The translations under genes and the position numbers were made by a program. From CBDFHF01 sp965247565 (GTDB taxonomy: Bacteria > Pseudomonadota > Gammaproteobacteria > Methylococcales > Methylomonadaceae), in the NCBI GenBank assembly GCA_965247565.1, contig CBDFHF010000003.1:372001-436000 (forward strand): a stretch of DNA of 64,000 nt, given 5' to 3'. This document shows positions 28,094-36,925 of the stretch, piece by piece (the stretch's first letter is position 1; the number at the start of each line of letters is the position of its first letter). The notes under the pieces were generated by a model that was given only the letters and a program-made list of their open reading frames with translations, made no database searches and had not been told where the DNA came from.

Positions 28094-28534
28094 TTATTTT
28101 GCCAAAGCCTCTATACCCAGATTAGCTAAGGCGTCCGCTCTATCATTACCTTTATCACCTGAATGCCCCTTAATCCATTGCCAATCGACATGATGCTGAT
28201 TAATAGCCGCATCCAATCTGCGCCATAAGTCTTCATTTTTAACGGGGCTATTGGATGCGGTTTTCCAGCCACGCCTCTTCCAATTAGGCATCCATTCAGT
28301 AATTCCTTGCAGTACATACTTTGAATCAGTATTGATCCTAACTGAACACGGTTTTTTAAGCGTTTCAAAAGCTTGAATGGCCGCCATAAGTTCCATGCGA
28401 TTGTTGGTCGTTTCGGGATCCCCGCCATAAAGTTCCTTGACAGTACCTTTATAGATCAATACACAACCCCATCCACCCGGCCCAGGATTGCCTTTGCAAG
28501 CGCCGTCAGTATAAATAACCACAAGATTACTCAT
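28094..28534 (-). CDS. rnhA: Ribonuclease HI
   Basis: A 146-residue enzyme that cuts the RNA strand of RNA:DNA hybrids. The catalytic set is complete: Asp10 in YTDGACKGNPGPGG, Glu48 in NNRMELMAAI, Asp70 in NTDSKYVLQG and Asp134 near GNDRADALA, with the His loop IKGHSGDKG. The ATG at 28534 lies inside the last codons of the methyltransferase gene (overlap of 8 bases); an in-frame TTG at 28543 is less likely. The neighbourhood yafS-like/rnhA near mltD matches the enteric mltD-gloB-yafS-rnhA cluster without gloB. Confidence 0.96.
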   Translation of the reverse strand: MSNLVVIYTDGACKGNPGPGGWGCVLIYKGTVKELYGGDPETTNNRMELMAAIQAFETLKKPCSVRINTDSKYVLQGITEWMPNWKRRGWKTASNSPVKNEDLWRRLDAAINQHHVDWQWIKGHSGDKGNDRADALANLGIEALAK

Positions 28535-29243
28535 TTTGATCAACTATAGACGATGCGTTAATTGGGCCGGATACAACTAATTTAGGCATTACAGCCGCTA
28601 CAGGAGTCAAGGGGATCAAGTTATATCTACGTTTAATGGCTTTAATGGCATAGGCGGTGGAGGTAACTGAATATTTCATGGAAGTAAAACTGCCATAAGT
28701 AGATTTAACCGTGTCTAAGCCAAATTCAGACGATACCGCGACTTCAAAGCTTAACAGCTTTAACCAATCTAAAAGCCTGGAACGAGAAATAAAGTGACTT
28801 CCCCACGAATCAGACATTTTTATATCCCAAAGATATTGATACCTTACCCATAGGCTTAGCGGATTAAAGTTAATCACTAACAAAATACCTTCCGGCTTCA
28901 AAACCCTTTCAACCTCACGCATAGTTTGAAAGCGACTGGCATCAAATTCCAGCATGTGCGGCAAGATAACCATGTCTACACTATCATTTTGTAGAGGTAG
29001 TTTATTGGATTTTGCCTGAATTTTTCTTGCTTGCTTACTTCCCAAGCATTTGGCGTCGAGAATTGTGTAATTTTTATAGAGAGAACAATCAACAAACTCA
29101 TCCTCCCAGCCTAAACCACCTATTTGTAAAACAGTGTGTTTGCAACTAACGGTAATAGATCGTTTTATGTGCTCTACTTCAAGCTCTTTTAACAGCTTGC
29201 CTCTGGGGGTTTGGTACCAGGCGAATAAAAAATTTCTTTTCAT
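28527..29243 (-). CDS. Class I SAM-dependent methyltransferase, YafS-like
   Basis: A 238-residue methyltransferase. The SAM-binding strand reads VLQIGGLGW instead of the classical GxGxG, with the later acidic and DMVILPHMLEF post-motif regions, and VERVLKPEGILLVINFNP. This weak glycine motif is seen in the YafS group, whose gene neighbours rnhA in E. coli too. The substrate is unknown. It is divergent from mltD with about 95 bases between them and overlaps rnhA. Confidence 0.82.
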   Translation of the reverse strand: MKRNFLFAWYQTPRGKLLKELEVEHIKRSITVSCKHTVLQIGGLGWEDEFVDCSLYKNYTILDAKCLGSKQARKIQAKSNKLPLQNDSVDMVILPHMLEFDASRFQTMREVERVLKPEGILLVINFNPLSLWVRYQYLWDIKMSDSWGSHFISRSRLLDWLKLLSFEVAVSSEFGLDTVKSTYGSFTSMKYSVTSTAYAIKAIKRRYNLIPLTPVAAVMPKLVVSGPINASSIVDQNE

Positions 29244-29337
29244 TACAAGACTCTAATGATGCACAACTTTGATGATTTTCAATTAAAACAAGCTATAATG
29301 AAGACATTCTAATCAAAACTATATCCTTAAGGATTAA

Positions 29338-31098
29338 ATGATGCGTGTTAATTTTAACAGGTCAGTCAATTTTTCATTAATTATGATCTCATTAATCGCG
29401 GCGGGTTGTTCCGAAACGTCAAAAGCTCCTTTAAGCAGTAATGACGCGCCCTTCCCGGTATACACCAAGCGAAATAGCAACTATATACCGCGCACTTATC
29501 ATCCACTCAACAAAACCAAGCTAAAATCTCGGGCAACACAGGGAAATACAGTTTGGAATCGCTTAGTATCACTCTATGCCTTACCAGAAGTTGACAATGA
29601 GCGTGTCGATCACGCTATTGACTGGTACTTGCGCCATCCAGATACCTTAATCGCAGTGCAGGAACGTGCAGCGCCTTACATGCACCTGATCCTGAATGAA
29701 ATCGAAGCCAAAAACATACCGGGAGAACTTGCGCTGTTGCCCGTGGTGGAAAGCTCATTCAGGCCAAATGCCTACTCAAAAAGCGATGCGTCAGGGCTAT
29801 GGCAATTTATCCCTTCAACAGGACGATTGTTCGGCCTTAAACAAAACGAATGGTATGACGGGCGTCGGGACATATTGTTATCCACTCAAGCCGCAACCAC
29901 CTATCTTAAGCAGCTAAGCGAAACATTCGATGGTGACTGGTTACTAGCCTTAGCGTCATATAACTATGGCAAAGGCAACGTGATGAAATCAATTGAACGC
30001 AACGAGGACAGGGATTTACCTTCTGATTACTGGTCTTTGCACCTTCCCGAGGAAACCTTAAACTATGTCCCCAGACTGCTCGCGATCGCAAAGCTTTTCG
30101 CTAATGCTGATGAGTACAATCTTCCACTACAGAACATTCCAGATAAGCCTTTCTGCGAAGTTATTGACGTTAAATCCCAAATTGACTTGAGTAAAGCAGC
30201 AGAACTGGCTAATACGCCATTGGATGAATTCCTCAAACTAAATCCTGGTTTCAACCGCGCTAGCACAGCACCTGAAGGGCCGCACCGCTTACTAATACCC
30301 ACCGCAAGCGCCCAAACATTCAAAAGAAACCTTGCGCAATTGCCTTTTGATGAGCGCATTGATCAAAGACGAGTAATGGCGGAGCGAATTGCAGAGATCA
30401 GGCGCAACGAAGAAAAGGCTGCCGCTATTGCAAGGAGAGCTGAGGAAAGAGAAGAAAGAATGGCCTTTTTAGCTAAACGTGCGGAGGAAAAAGCAGCATT
30501 GGTTGCCGCAGCGAAGCGAGCAGAGCTCAGAGCAGCCGCCCTTACGCGTTATAAAGTTAAATATGGTGAAAGCCTGACTGCTATCGCCAACAGAAACCAC
30601 ACAACTATCAAAGCTTTACAGAAAACCAATCATTTAGCTAGTACAAATGTACGTTCAGGAACGATATTAAGAGTTCCACCCGCCAAAACTAACAATAATA
30701 TTCCGTTCGTCAATAAAACGACTAAAAACAAATCGGAAAACATTCAAAGCTATGCTGTTAAAAAAGGCGACACTTTCTTTAACATCTCGCAGCGTTTTTC
30801 CGTAAATGCTAAGGATGTTGCGGAATGGAATAAAGTCTCTATAAAAACAGCTCTAGTTCCTGGAAAAAAACTGATTATTAAAAATGCCGCTCCGTTGCAA
30901 CTGACTACCATCTCAGCTGCTGAAAACAATCGTTTAATTAATTACACAGTTAAGCGAGGCGACTCATTGACACAAATTTCCCGAAAATTTAACGTTTCAG
31001 TTTCTGAGTTACGCAAGTGGAACGGCTCAGCCGACGCTAACTTCTTGGCACCAGGCAAAAAACTGAAGGTTCTAGTTAACAATGATCGCTCTACTTAA
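29338..31098 (+). CDS. mltD: Membrane-bound lytic murein transglycosylase D with three LysM repeats
   Basis: A 586-residue lipoprotein (lipobox LIAAGC, Cys24) that cleaves peptidoglycan glycan strands to 1,6-anhydro ends. The SLT domain (about residues 115-240) has the catalytic Glu in VVESSFRPNAYSKSDASGLWQFIP. A long charged, Ala/Arg/Glu-rich helix (about 345-400) is followed by three LysM repeats (about 402-446, 478-521, 534-580) that bind peptidoglycan. E. coli MltD has two LysM and 452 residues, so this version is longer because of the helix and the third LysM. Two adjacent ATGs exist; the second, at 29341, is better spaced from AAGGA. Confidence 0.95.
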   Translation: MMRVNFNRSVNFSLIMISLIAAGCSETSKAPLSSNDAPFPVYTKRNSNYIPRTYHPLNKTKLKSRATQGNTVWNRLVSLYALPEVDNERVDHAIDWYLRHPDTLIAVQERAAPYMHLILNEIEAKNIPGELALLPVVESSFRPNAYSKSDASGLWQFIPSTGRLFGLKQNEWYDGRRDILLSTQAATTYLKQLSETFDGDWLLALASYNYGKGNVMKSIERNEDRDLPSDYWSLHLPEETLNYVPRLLAIAKLFANADEYNLPLQNIPDKPFCEVIDVKSQIDLSKAAELANTPLDEFLKLNPGFNRASTAPEGPHRLLIPTASAQTFKRNLAQLPFDERIDQRRVMAERIAEIRRNEEKAAAIARRAEEREERMAFLAKRAEEKAALVAAAKRAELRAAALTRYKVKYGESLTAIANRNHTTIKALQKTNHLASTNVRSGTILRVPPAKTNNNIPFVNKTTKNKSENIQSYAVKKGDTFFNISQRFSVNAKDVAEWNKVSIKTALVPGKKLIIKNAAPLQLTTISAAENNRLINYTVKRGDSLTQISRKFNVSVSELRKWNGSADANFLAPGKKLKVLVNNDRST

Positions 31099-31109
31099 TT
31101 GATCAAATG

Positions 31110-31144
31110 CGAGAGATCTTGAACTAATGTCGGAAGATCTCTCG
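31110..31144 (+). terminator. Perfect 11-bp hairpin after mltD
   Basis: Arms CGAGAGATCTT (31110-31120) and AAGATCTCTCG (31134-31144) pair perfectly around a 13-base loop. There is no following T-run, so it may act as an mRNA 3' end stabiliser or a weak terminator. The 300 bases up to the tRNA hold only a 64-codon frame (31232-31426) without protein-like features, which was not called. Confidence 0.55.
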
Positions 31145-31446
31145 TAGACTACACCAAACTAATATCGCCAACCGTCTAAAAATATGAGTTAAATCGAAAA
31201 ACCCCACCAGCCTGTAGGGCTCTATTTTACAATGATGAAGGTAGTGAAAATCAGACATCGCCCTACAGCTCAAATTTTTAAACCACAGAAACTATTACTT
31301 TCCCGCACTAAAAAGCAAAAAACCTGCCAAAGCAACATTGCCAGTAAATCGTCGCAGGCTTCAGTAAGTTACAGGGAAATCTTTTGGATTTATAGAGTTC
31401 TAGGTGGTGTGATAAGAAATGTATAAATGAAGCTTTTAGATCGTCA

Positions 31447-31536
31447 TGGCGGAGAAGCAGGGATTCGAACCCTGGGAGGGGATAAACCCTCAACGGTTTT
31501 CAAGACCGCCGCTTTCGACCGCTCAGCCACCTCTCC
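31447..31536 (-). tRNA. tRNA-Ser (anticodon UGA)
   Basis: The minus strand folds as a class II tRNA of 90 bases including an encoded CCA. Acceptor GGAGAGG pairs with CTTCTCC, the D arm is GCTGAGCGGTCGAAAGC, the anticodon stem-loop CGGTCTTGAAAACCG carries UGA, a long variable arm follows (TTGAGGGTTTATCCCCTCCC) and the T arm has GGTTCGAATCC. The long variable arm and the anticodon show serine specificity for UCA and UCG/UCU by wobble. Confidence 0.97.
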
Positions 31537-31738
31537 AATCCGCGTAGTATATCTTACGCGACATAAATATCAACCTCTTTTCATCGGACCACCGAGCTCG
31601 ATTAAAAACAGCTTTTATTTAGTTACGCTTTTTTGACGCCGCCACAAAAAAATGCAAAGATATTTCGCCATTTCTCCCGTATGCACAAGTCGCTTTGCAT
31701 ACATTAGTGAAACAACTAGCAACGCTTTTGCTGGCTAT

Positions 31739-32563
31739 CTAAGATTGGCGCAACAAATCAATCACTGGTTTAGTTACCGGCTTAACTCCGCGCCAAATAA
31801 AAAATGCCTCTGCTGCCTGTTCTACTAACATACCTAAACCATTCAAGCTTTTTGCAGCTCCATTTGCCACCCCCCAACGCTCAAAAGGGGTTGGTTCATT
31901 ACCATAAGCAAGGTCGTAGCAACAACCCTTATTTGCCAACACACCCTCCTGTAATGGCGGTAGCTGGTCATCTAAGCTGGCGGAAGTTGCATTGATTATT
32001 AAATCAAATTGTCGTCCGATAAGCGCCTCATAACTACTGGCAGAAACTATGTTTTTACGCTGAAACTGTTCAGCCAGAGTGGCTGCCTTATCAGCATTTC
32101 GATTAGCAATCACCAAAGTTTTCGGAGCCATATCAAGTATCGGTCCAATAATTCCACGACTGGCGCCACCAGCACCTAAAATTAAGATGTTAATATCTGA
32201 CAACATAATTCCCTGATTAAATGTCAAGTCGGTCACTAAGCCAACACCATCCGTGTTATCACAAAGCAAAGTACCGTCTGCCTGAACCGTCAGAGTATTG
32301 ACCGCCTTACTGAACTCTGCCCGTTCGGTTTTGTGGTGCGCATAAGCGTAGGCCAAACTTTTTAATGGCACAGTGCAATTTAAACCTTTACCGCCCTGAA
32401 TAAAAAACGCGGCAACCGAGCGCTTAAAGTCCTCAATGGGCACCTCTTGCGCGGTATATTCCAAAGACTGCCCCGTTTGTTCAGCAAAAAGTTTATGGAT
32501 AATAGGCGATTTGCTGTGTTTAATGGGATTACCGAATACCGAATAACGATCTATTGTTTTCAT
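31739..32563 (-). CDS. aroE: Shikimate dehydrogenase (NADP+)
   Basis: A 274-residue enzyme that reduces 3-dehydroshikimate to shikimate in aromatic amino-acid synthesis. Substrate motif GNPIKHSKSP near residue 10, NCTVPLK with the catalytic Lys near 65, DNTDGVGLV with the catalytic Asp near 102, the NADPH loop GAGGASRGI near 127 and the phosphate-binding NRNADKA are all present. The ATG at 32563 overlaps the hemB stop (ATGA), so the genes form an operon. Length equals that of the E. coli enzyme (272). Confidence 0.96.
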   Translation of the reverse strand: MKTIDRYSVFGNPIKHSKSPIIHKLFAEQTGQSLEYTAQEVPIEDFKRSVAAFFIQGGKGLNCTVPLKSLAYAYAHHKTERAEFSKAVNTLTVQADGTLLCDNTDGVGLVTDLTFNQGIMLSDINILILGAGGASRGIIGPILDMAPKTLVIANRNADKAATLAEQFQRKNIVSASSYEALIGRQFDLIINATSASLDDQLPPLQEGVLANKGCCYDLAYGNEPTPFERWGVANGAAKSLNGLGMLVEQAAEAFFIWRGVKPVTKPVIDLLRQS

Positions 32564-33564
32564 CTTTGCAACCACTGAGCAACTGATTTAGCGAAATAAG
32601 TCAAAATAGCGTCGCTGCCGGCACGCTTAAACGATAGCAACGACTCCAACACCACCTGCTCCTCATCCAGCCAGCCATTCATAGCAGCGGCCTTCAGCAT
32701 GGCGTATTCGCCACTAACTTGATAAGCAAAAGTAGGGACGCCGAATTCAGTTTTTACTCGACGAATAATGTCCAAGTACGGCATACCCGGCTTAACCATG
32801 ATCATATCGGCACCTTCCTGTAAATCCAGCTTCACTTCTCGCAAGGCCTCATCAGAATTGGCTGGATCCATCTGATAACTGTATTTATTACCTTTACCCA
32901 AATTACCCGCCGAACCGACCGCATCTCGAAAAGGTCCGTAAAAACTGGAAGCGTATTTAGCGGAATAGGCCAAAATCCGGGTGTTAATATAATTCTCCGC
33001 TTCTAAAGCTGACCTGATCGCGCCTATGCGGCCATCCATCATATCGGAGGGCGCCACAATATCAGCACCCGCTTCAGCATGGGATAGTGCCTGACGGACA
33101 AGAACCTCGATCGTTTCATCATTCATGACATAACCATCTTGATTAATGAGTCCATCCTGTCCATGCGATGTGAACGGATCCAGTGCCACATCCGTAATTA
33201 CACCCAGATCAGGCAAAGCTTGCTTTAAGGCCCTAACCGCCCGCTGTGCAAGAGCATTCGGATTATAAGCCTCTTTCGCATCATCGGATTTCTTGTCTGC
33301 TGCCGTTACCGGAAATAGAGCAATTGCCGGAATACCCAAGCGGTGCAACTCATGCGCTTCTTGCACTAACAAATCTAACGATAATCTTTCAACACCAGGC
33401 ATTGACGTTATTGATTCACGCTGATTAGTGCCTTCGGTCACAAACATCGGATAAATCAAATCGTTGACACTTAGCTGATTTTCACACATTAACCGTCGCG
33501 AAAATTCATTAAAGCGCATCCTTCTCATGCGTGTGTGCGGAAAATTGATGGTACTATATGACAT
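32560..33564 (-). CDS. hemB: Delta-aminolevulinic acid dehydratase (porphobilinogen synthase)
   Basis: A 334-residue haem/cobalamin pathway enzyme that condenses two 5-aminolevulinate molecules. The Schiff-base lysines lie in YSAKYASSFYGPFRDA and in MIMVKPGMPYLD. The metal loop reads DVALDPFTSHGQDG without the Cys triad of the zinc form, so this is the Mg-dependent type, as in Pseudomonas. The ATG at 33564 is spaced well from AGGA; the frame itself extends upstream to 33636 and a second ATG lies at 33573. hemB precedes aroE with coupled translation. Confidence 0.95.
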   Translation of the reverse strand: MSYSTINFPHTRMRRMRFNEFSRRLMCENQLSVNDLIYPMFVTEGTNQRESITSMPGVERLSLDLLVQEAHELHRLGIPAIALFPVTAADKKSDDAKEAYNPNALAQRAVRALKQALPDLGVITDVALDPFTSHGQDGLINQDGYVMNDETIEVLVRQALSHAEAGADIVAPSDMMDGRIGAIRSALEAENYINTRILAYSAKYASSFYGPFRDAVGSAGNLGKGNKYSYQMDPANSDEALREVKLDLQEGADMIMVKPGMPYLDIIRRVKTEFGVPTFAYQVSGEYAMLKAAAMNGWLDEEQVVLESLLSFKRAGSDAILTYFAKSVAQWLQR

Positions 33565-33712
33565 CTTATCCATTCCTGATGGGTTTAGAACACAGTGGTT
33601 TTGCCCGTTGACCGCCAGTGATATCAGCGTGAACACGGTTACAGGGATTCATTGTAACAGGGAGTTTACCTAAACTGCACAAGCACATCCAAGTTTGATT
33701 TTTGAGGGCTTT

Positions 33713-34357
33713 ATGAACGTTAAGCACATTACTTTGTTGAGTTTATTTTTAGTATTTCTAAGTTTAATGCCGATTAGCAACTCATTCGCGGTTGAATTAT
33801 CAGCTCCACAGTTGGCGATACAAAAAGCATCAGACAAGTTACAAGCCAAATTGCAGGATAAATCGTTTGCTTCTGATTTTTCTAAAGTTAATCAGTTTGT
33901 CAACGAAGTCATCTATCCGCATACCGACTTCGATCGCATCTCTGCATTAGTACTAGGCAAATTGTGGAAATCGGCAACGGCTTCTGAGCGTGATCGTTTT
34001 AAGCATGAGTTCCAAACCTTACTCGTTAGAACCTATTCACGTGCATTTGTAGAATTTAAAGAATGGTCAGTACGCTATCTGCCCTTGGAAATGGAAGCAG
34101 GGGCATCTAAAGCTTTAGTAAAAACCGAAGTATTACAACCCGGAATCCAACCAATTGCCGTTAATTACCGAATGTTTCTGGGTACCGATGGGCAATGGAA
34201 AGCTTACGACATTATGATTGAAGGCGTCAGTTTAGTGACCAACTACCGCACTACCTTCACCAATGAAGTACAAACTAAAGGTTCATTGGCAGCAGTTATT
34301 GATAGCTTAGCTAAGCGCAATGCGGAAGCCTTGTCTGGAAAAAGCACAGCATCCTGA
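33713..34357 (+). CDS. mlaC: MlaC-type phospholipid-binding periplasmic protein
   Basis: A 214-residue exported protein with a signal peptide (to about FAVE) and the MlaC/Ttg2D fold: YPHTDFDRISALVLGKLWKSATASERDRF, FQTLLVRTYSRAF, VNYRMFLGTDGQWKAYDIMIEGVSLVTNYRTTFTNEV. It carries phospholipid between the inner-membrane MlaFEDB complex and the outer-membrane MlaA. Usually it belongs to the mlaFEDCB operon; here it is alone between hemB and cmoB. The ATG at 33713 follows GAGGG; a longer frame from 33695 is unlikely. Confidence 0.9.
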   Translation: MNVKHITLLSLFLVFLSLMPISNSFAVELSAPQLAIQKASDKLQAKLQDKSFASDFSKVNQFVNEVIYPHTDFDRISALVLGKLWKSATASERDRFKHEFQTLLVRTYSRAFVEFKEWSVRYLPLEMEAGASKALVKTEVLQPGIQPIAVNYRMFLGTDGQWKAYDIMIEGVSLVTNYRTTFTNEVQTKGSLAAVIDSLAKRNAEALSGKSTAS

Positions 34358-34364
34358 AATTAGT

Positions 34365-34400
34365 AAAGCTCACTCTGTTGCACTGACAGAATGAGCTTTT
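34365..34400 (+). terminator. Terminator after mlaC
   Basis: Arms AAAGCTCA.TCTG and CAGA.TGAGCTTTT form a stem with one mismatch and end in four Ts, eight bases after the mlaC stop. It separates mlaC from cmoB. Confidence 0.75.
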
Positions 34401-34451
34401 CATCCTCGCGTTTAACGCATACGTCTTTAGACCGCGCATCCGCACCAAACC

Positions 34452-35426
34452 ATGATCAATTACCAACCTTTATATGACGCATTATTTGACGTCAAGGCCG
34501 ATGCATGGGCAAACATTTTGCCGCAACAAATCAGCAAAGCACTTAATACTAGCAGTCACGGAAATTTAGCCAAATGGCAAACTCTAGTCGAGCAACTGCC
34601 GGCACTAGTTACTACGAACAAAAATTTAGCAAAAGATACAATACAAATTGGTCGTTCCGAAGAGTTACTCGAATCAGTTCAGCAACATCTAAAAGATCAA
34701 CTATTGGCTCTGCGGCCCTGGCGTAAAGGCCCTTATGAGTTGTTTGGTATCACCATCGATACCGAATGGCGATCAGACTGGAAGTGGCAACGCTTAAAGA
34801 ACCATATCTCCCCGCTTAAACATCGCTTGGTTTTGGATGTTGGTTGTGGCAACGGCTATCACTGTTGGCGTATGCTCGGCGAAAACGCCAAACTGGTAGT
34901 TGGCATCGACCCATTACCGCTCAACGTCATACAGTTTCAAATAATCAGAAAACTCTACGGTGAAGCGCCAATTTATGTTTTACCGCTGGGAATTGAAGCG
35001 TTACCACAGGATTTAAAATGCTTCGATACGGTTTTTTCGATGGGTGTTCTTTACCATCGCCGTTCGCCAATTGACCATTTAATGGAACTGCGCTCTTGTT
35101 TGCAAACGGGTGGAGAACTGGTTTTGGAAACTTTAGTGATCGACGGCGGATTGGGCAAAACTTTATTACCCGAACAGCGCTATGCTAAGATGCGTAACGT
35201 CTGGTTTATCCCAACATGCGATACGTTAACAAGCTGGCTAAAACGCTGTGGATTTATTAACTGCCGCATTATTGATGTGACTGTTACTACCATTGAAGAA
35301 CAACGTAGCACGCAGTGGATGCCGTTTCATTCGCTAAAAGATTTTCTCGACCCTCAAAATCCAAGCCTGACTTGTGAAGGATTACCAGCACCGAAGCGGG
35401 CCATTATAATTGCCGAGGCCGCTTAA
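34452..35426 (+). CDS. cmoB: tRNA U34 carboxymethyltransferase CmoB
   Basis: A 324-residue enzyme (323 in E. coli) that transfers the carboxymethyl group of carboxy-SAM to 5-hydroxyuridine at tRNA wobble position 34, making cmo5U. Recognised by LRPWRKGPYELFGI, the SAM motif LDVGCGNGYHCWRMLG, VVGIDPL and the late FSMGVLYHRRSPIDHL. It helps decoding of codons by tRNAs with U34. Its partner cmoA is not beside it here. The ATG at 34452 is the first in the frame and fits the family length. Confidence 0.95.
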   Translation: MINYQPLYDALFDVKADAWANILPQQISKALNTSSHGNLAKWQTLVEQLPALVTTNKNLAKDTIQIGRSEELLESVQQHLKDQLLALRPWRKGPYELFGITIDTEWRSDWKWQRLKNHISPLKHRLVLDVGCGNGYHCWRMLGENAKLVVGIDPLPLNVIQFQIIRKLYGEAPIYVLPLGIEALPQDLKCFDTVFSMGVLYHRRSPIDHLMELRSCLQTGGELVLETLVIDGGLGKTLLPEQRYAKMRNVWFIPTCDTLTSWLKRCGFINCRIIDVTVTTIEEQRSTQWMPFHSLKDFLDPQNPSLTCEGLPAPKRAIIIAEAA

Positions 35427-35444
35427 TAAGATCAAGTTGAAACC

Positions 35445-35520
35445 CAATGCGGCCCGGCTGTCTTGGCTAATGCCAAGACCCGTGGCTTTCCGAATCCGCC
35501 TCACGGCGGGGTTGGCATGA
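35445..35520 (-). promoter_or_regulatory. GEMM-I (cyclic di-GMP-I) riboswitch-like aptamer, copy 1 (orphan)
   Basis: Read on the minus strand it has P1 ends ATGC/GCAT, a P2 hairpin CCGCC-GTGA-GGCGG with a GNRA loop, the linker GGAAAGCCACGGG, and a P3 hairpin TCTTGGC...GCCAAGA ending AGACAGCCGGG. The last two blocks are the most conserved parts of the GEMM-I c-di-GMP aptamer; the linker before GCAAAG differs from the consensus (TTCGGAAAG here). Unlike copies 2 and 3, no gene follows on the minus strand: the next sequence is the 3' end of cmoB on the other strand. It lies downstream of the PEP-CTERM gene 35733-36518. Confidence 0.55.
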
Positions 35521-35732
35521 GAGAATCCTTCCCTCGAACCGATCCCTTTCTTCCCTGGTTCATCCTTAAATTATCCACCTGCTTAGTAGCAATCGCCACT
35601 CCGTGAAAGTTTGATGATTGCCGACTAACCCTGCATTCTGTGCTCAGTGTTGAGCAACAGAGCCTCCCTTTACATCAAGTTTTCCATCCTTGAATCTGCT
35701 CTCCGTATTGCACAAACAGCAGTTATCCAACC
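35521..35732. other. 3' region of second PEP-CTERM unit (segmental duplicate)
   Basis: This stretch between the aptamer copy 1 and the stop of the PEP-CTERM gene is similar along its length to 36725-36925 (shared TTCTGTGCTCA, GAGCAACAGAG, ATCCTTAAATTATCCA). It looks like a duplicated 3' untranslated region rather than a gene. Confidence 0.6.
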
Positions 35733-36518
35733 TTACGCAGCATTTTTACGGCGACGTAATCCAACAATGCCTACTAACGCACTACCAAACAGCCAAACGG
35801 CTCCCGGCACCGGTACTTGAGAGACGGTGATGCTATTACCGTTAACAGAAAAATTAAGCGTGTCGGAGCTGAAAGTAACACGGTAATCGGCGTGGTCAGT
35901 AATTCCACCAACAAAACCAGTAGGTGGACTGAAGTTGTCTGCTGTTCCTCCAAAACCATTAATTCCACCCTCCGCTTCAGCAGGATCCAATCTGAAATCT
36001 GCTATTAAGAAAAGATAATTGCCAGCTGCTGCGGTTACACCGTACCAGGGATCGCGCCTAAAATGTATTGAACCGTCAGCAGAAGCTTCTGATTGCTGAT
36101 GGGTAGCAGTTACTATCGGACTGCTAGTTGAGGTATAACCATTAAAGTAAGTGCTGTTGGGGCTATTGCAGTTGTTGGCAACATCGTCACAACGTACGAT
36201 AGCATCAGTTGCATTCAGAGTGCCGTCGTCGTGATACCAATAGGTATCTGGATCTAGCCAAGTCAACTCCCCGTCAACGTTCAAATCGGAAGCGTAATAA
36301 CCAGCGGTTCCGATATTGCTTTGTGATGCTTCATAAGCCATGACATCAACAGTAAAATTTCCGGCCGTTTGCATATTGACTTTCCAAGCATCAAACGTAG
36401 TGCCGCCGGTTAATTTGTTAAGGGTTCCGGAAACCACCACAGTATTGGCTTGGGTGGGCACAGCTAAAGCGCAACCGAGCAGGCCGACTAGTGCTAGTGA
36501 TGTGTTCAATTTATTCAT
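35733..36518 (-). CDS. PEP-CTERM-type surface protein, DVUA0089-like (copy B)
   Basis: A 261-residue exported protein with signal peptide (to about TQA) and the tail SQVPVPGAVWLFGSA, a hydrophobic helix and LRRRKNAA. It carries the acidic loop DLNVDGELTWLDPD and the SADGS...AGNYLFLIADFRL segment shared with 14443-15162, so the two are paralogues. The ATG at 36518 follows AAAAGG; a frame from 36539 is possible. About 125 bases upstream on the same strand lies GEMM-like copy 2, so expression may be controlled by c-di-GMP (inference). Confidence 0.87.
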   Translation of the reverse strand: MNKLNTSLALVGLLGCALAVPTQANTVVVSGTLNKLTGGTTFDAWKVNMQTAGNFTVDVMAYEASQSNIGTAGYYASDLNVDGELTWLDPDTYWYHDDGTLNATDAIVRCDDVANNCNSPNSTYFNGYTSTSSPIVTATHQQSEASADGSIHFRRDPWYGVTAAAGNYLFLIADFRLDPAEAEGGINGFGGTADNFSPPTGFVGGITDHADYRVTFSSDTLNFSVNGNSITVSQVPVPGAVWLFGSALVGIVGLRRRKNAA

Positions 36519-36639
36519 GATTGCCTTTTGGTTATGCAAAATGGTTGCAGTGAATTGGAGTTAGGACAACTTTTCACTACTAGCCATTTTCATCGTTAAT
36601 TTCTATCGAAATGTACGCTTTGGGAAATGTGTAAATAGT

Positions 36640-36724
36640 TCGCAGCCCGGCCGTCTTGGCAGATGCCAAGACCCGTGGCTTTCCGAATCCGCCTCACGAC
36701 GGAAGTGGCATCAAGGAGTCCGTC
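36640..36724 (-). promoter_or_regulatory. GEMM-I-like aptamer, copy 2, upstream of PEP-CTERM gene
   Basis: The minus strand shows P2 CCGTC-GTGA-GGCGG, the conserved linker GGAAAGCCACGGG, and P3 TCTTGGCAGA...GCCAAGA followed by GGCCGGGCTGC. P1 is weaker than in copy 3. It precedes the start codon at 36518 by about 120 bases and shares its whole sequence, and the 200 bases upstream of it, with copies 1 and 3. Confidence 0.55.
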
Positions 36725-36925
36725 CCTCGAACCGATCCTTTTCTTCCTTGGCTTCATCCTTAAATTATCCATTTGCTTAGCGGCAATCATTACTCCGTTA
36801 AAGTGTAATGATTGCAAACTAACCTTGCATTCTGTGCTCAATGCTGAGCAACAGAGTTTCCCTAAACTACATATTCATCCTTAAAATCTGCCCTCTAACT
36901 TGCGTAAAGAGCAGTTATCCGATTA
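36725..36925. other. 3' region of PEP-CTERM gene 36926 (segmental duplicate)
   Basis: No gene. This region repeats the 3' region at 35521-35732, so each unit consists of a PEP-CTERM gene tail, a shared 3' region and an aptamer. Confidence 0.6.

Noticed and set aside
31232..31426. 64-codon frame between mltD and tRNA-Ser
   Set aside because: No ribosome-binding site, no conserved pattern; composition looks non-coding.
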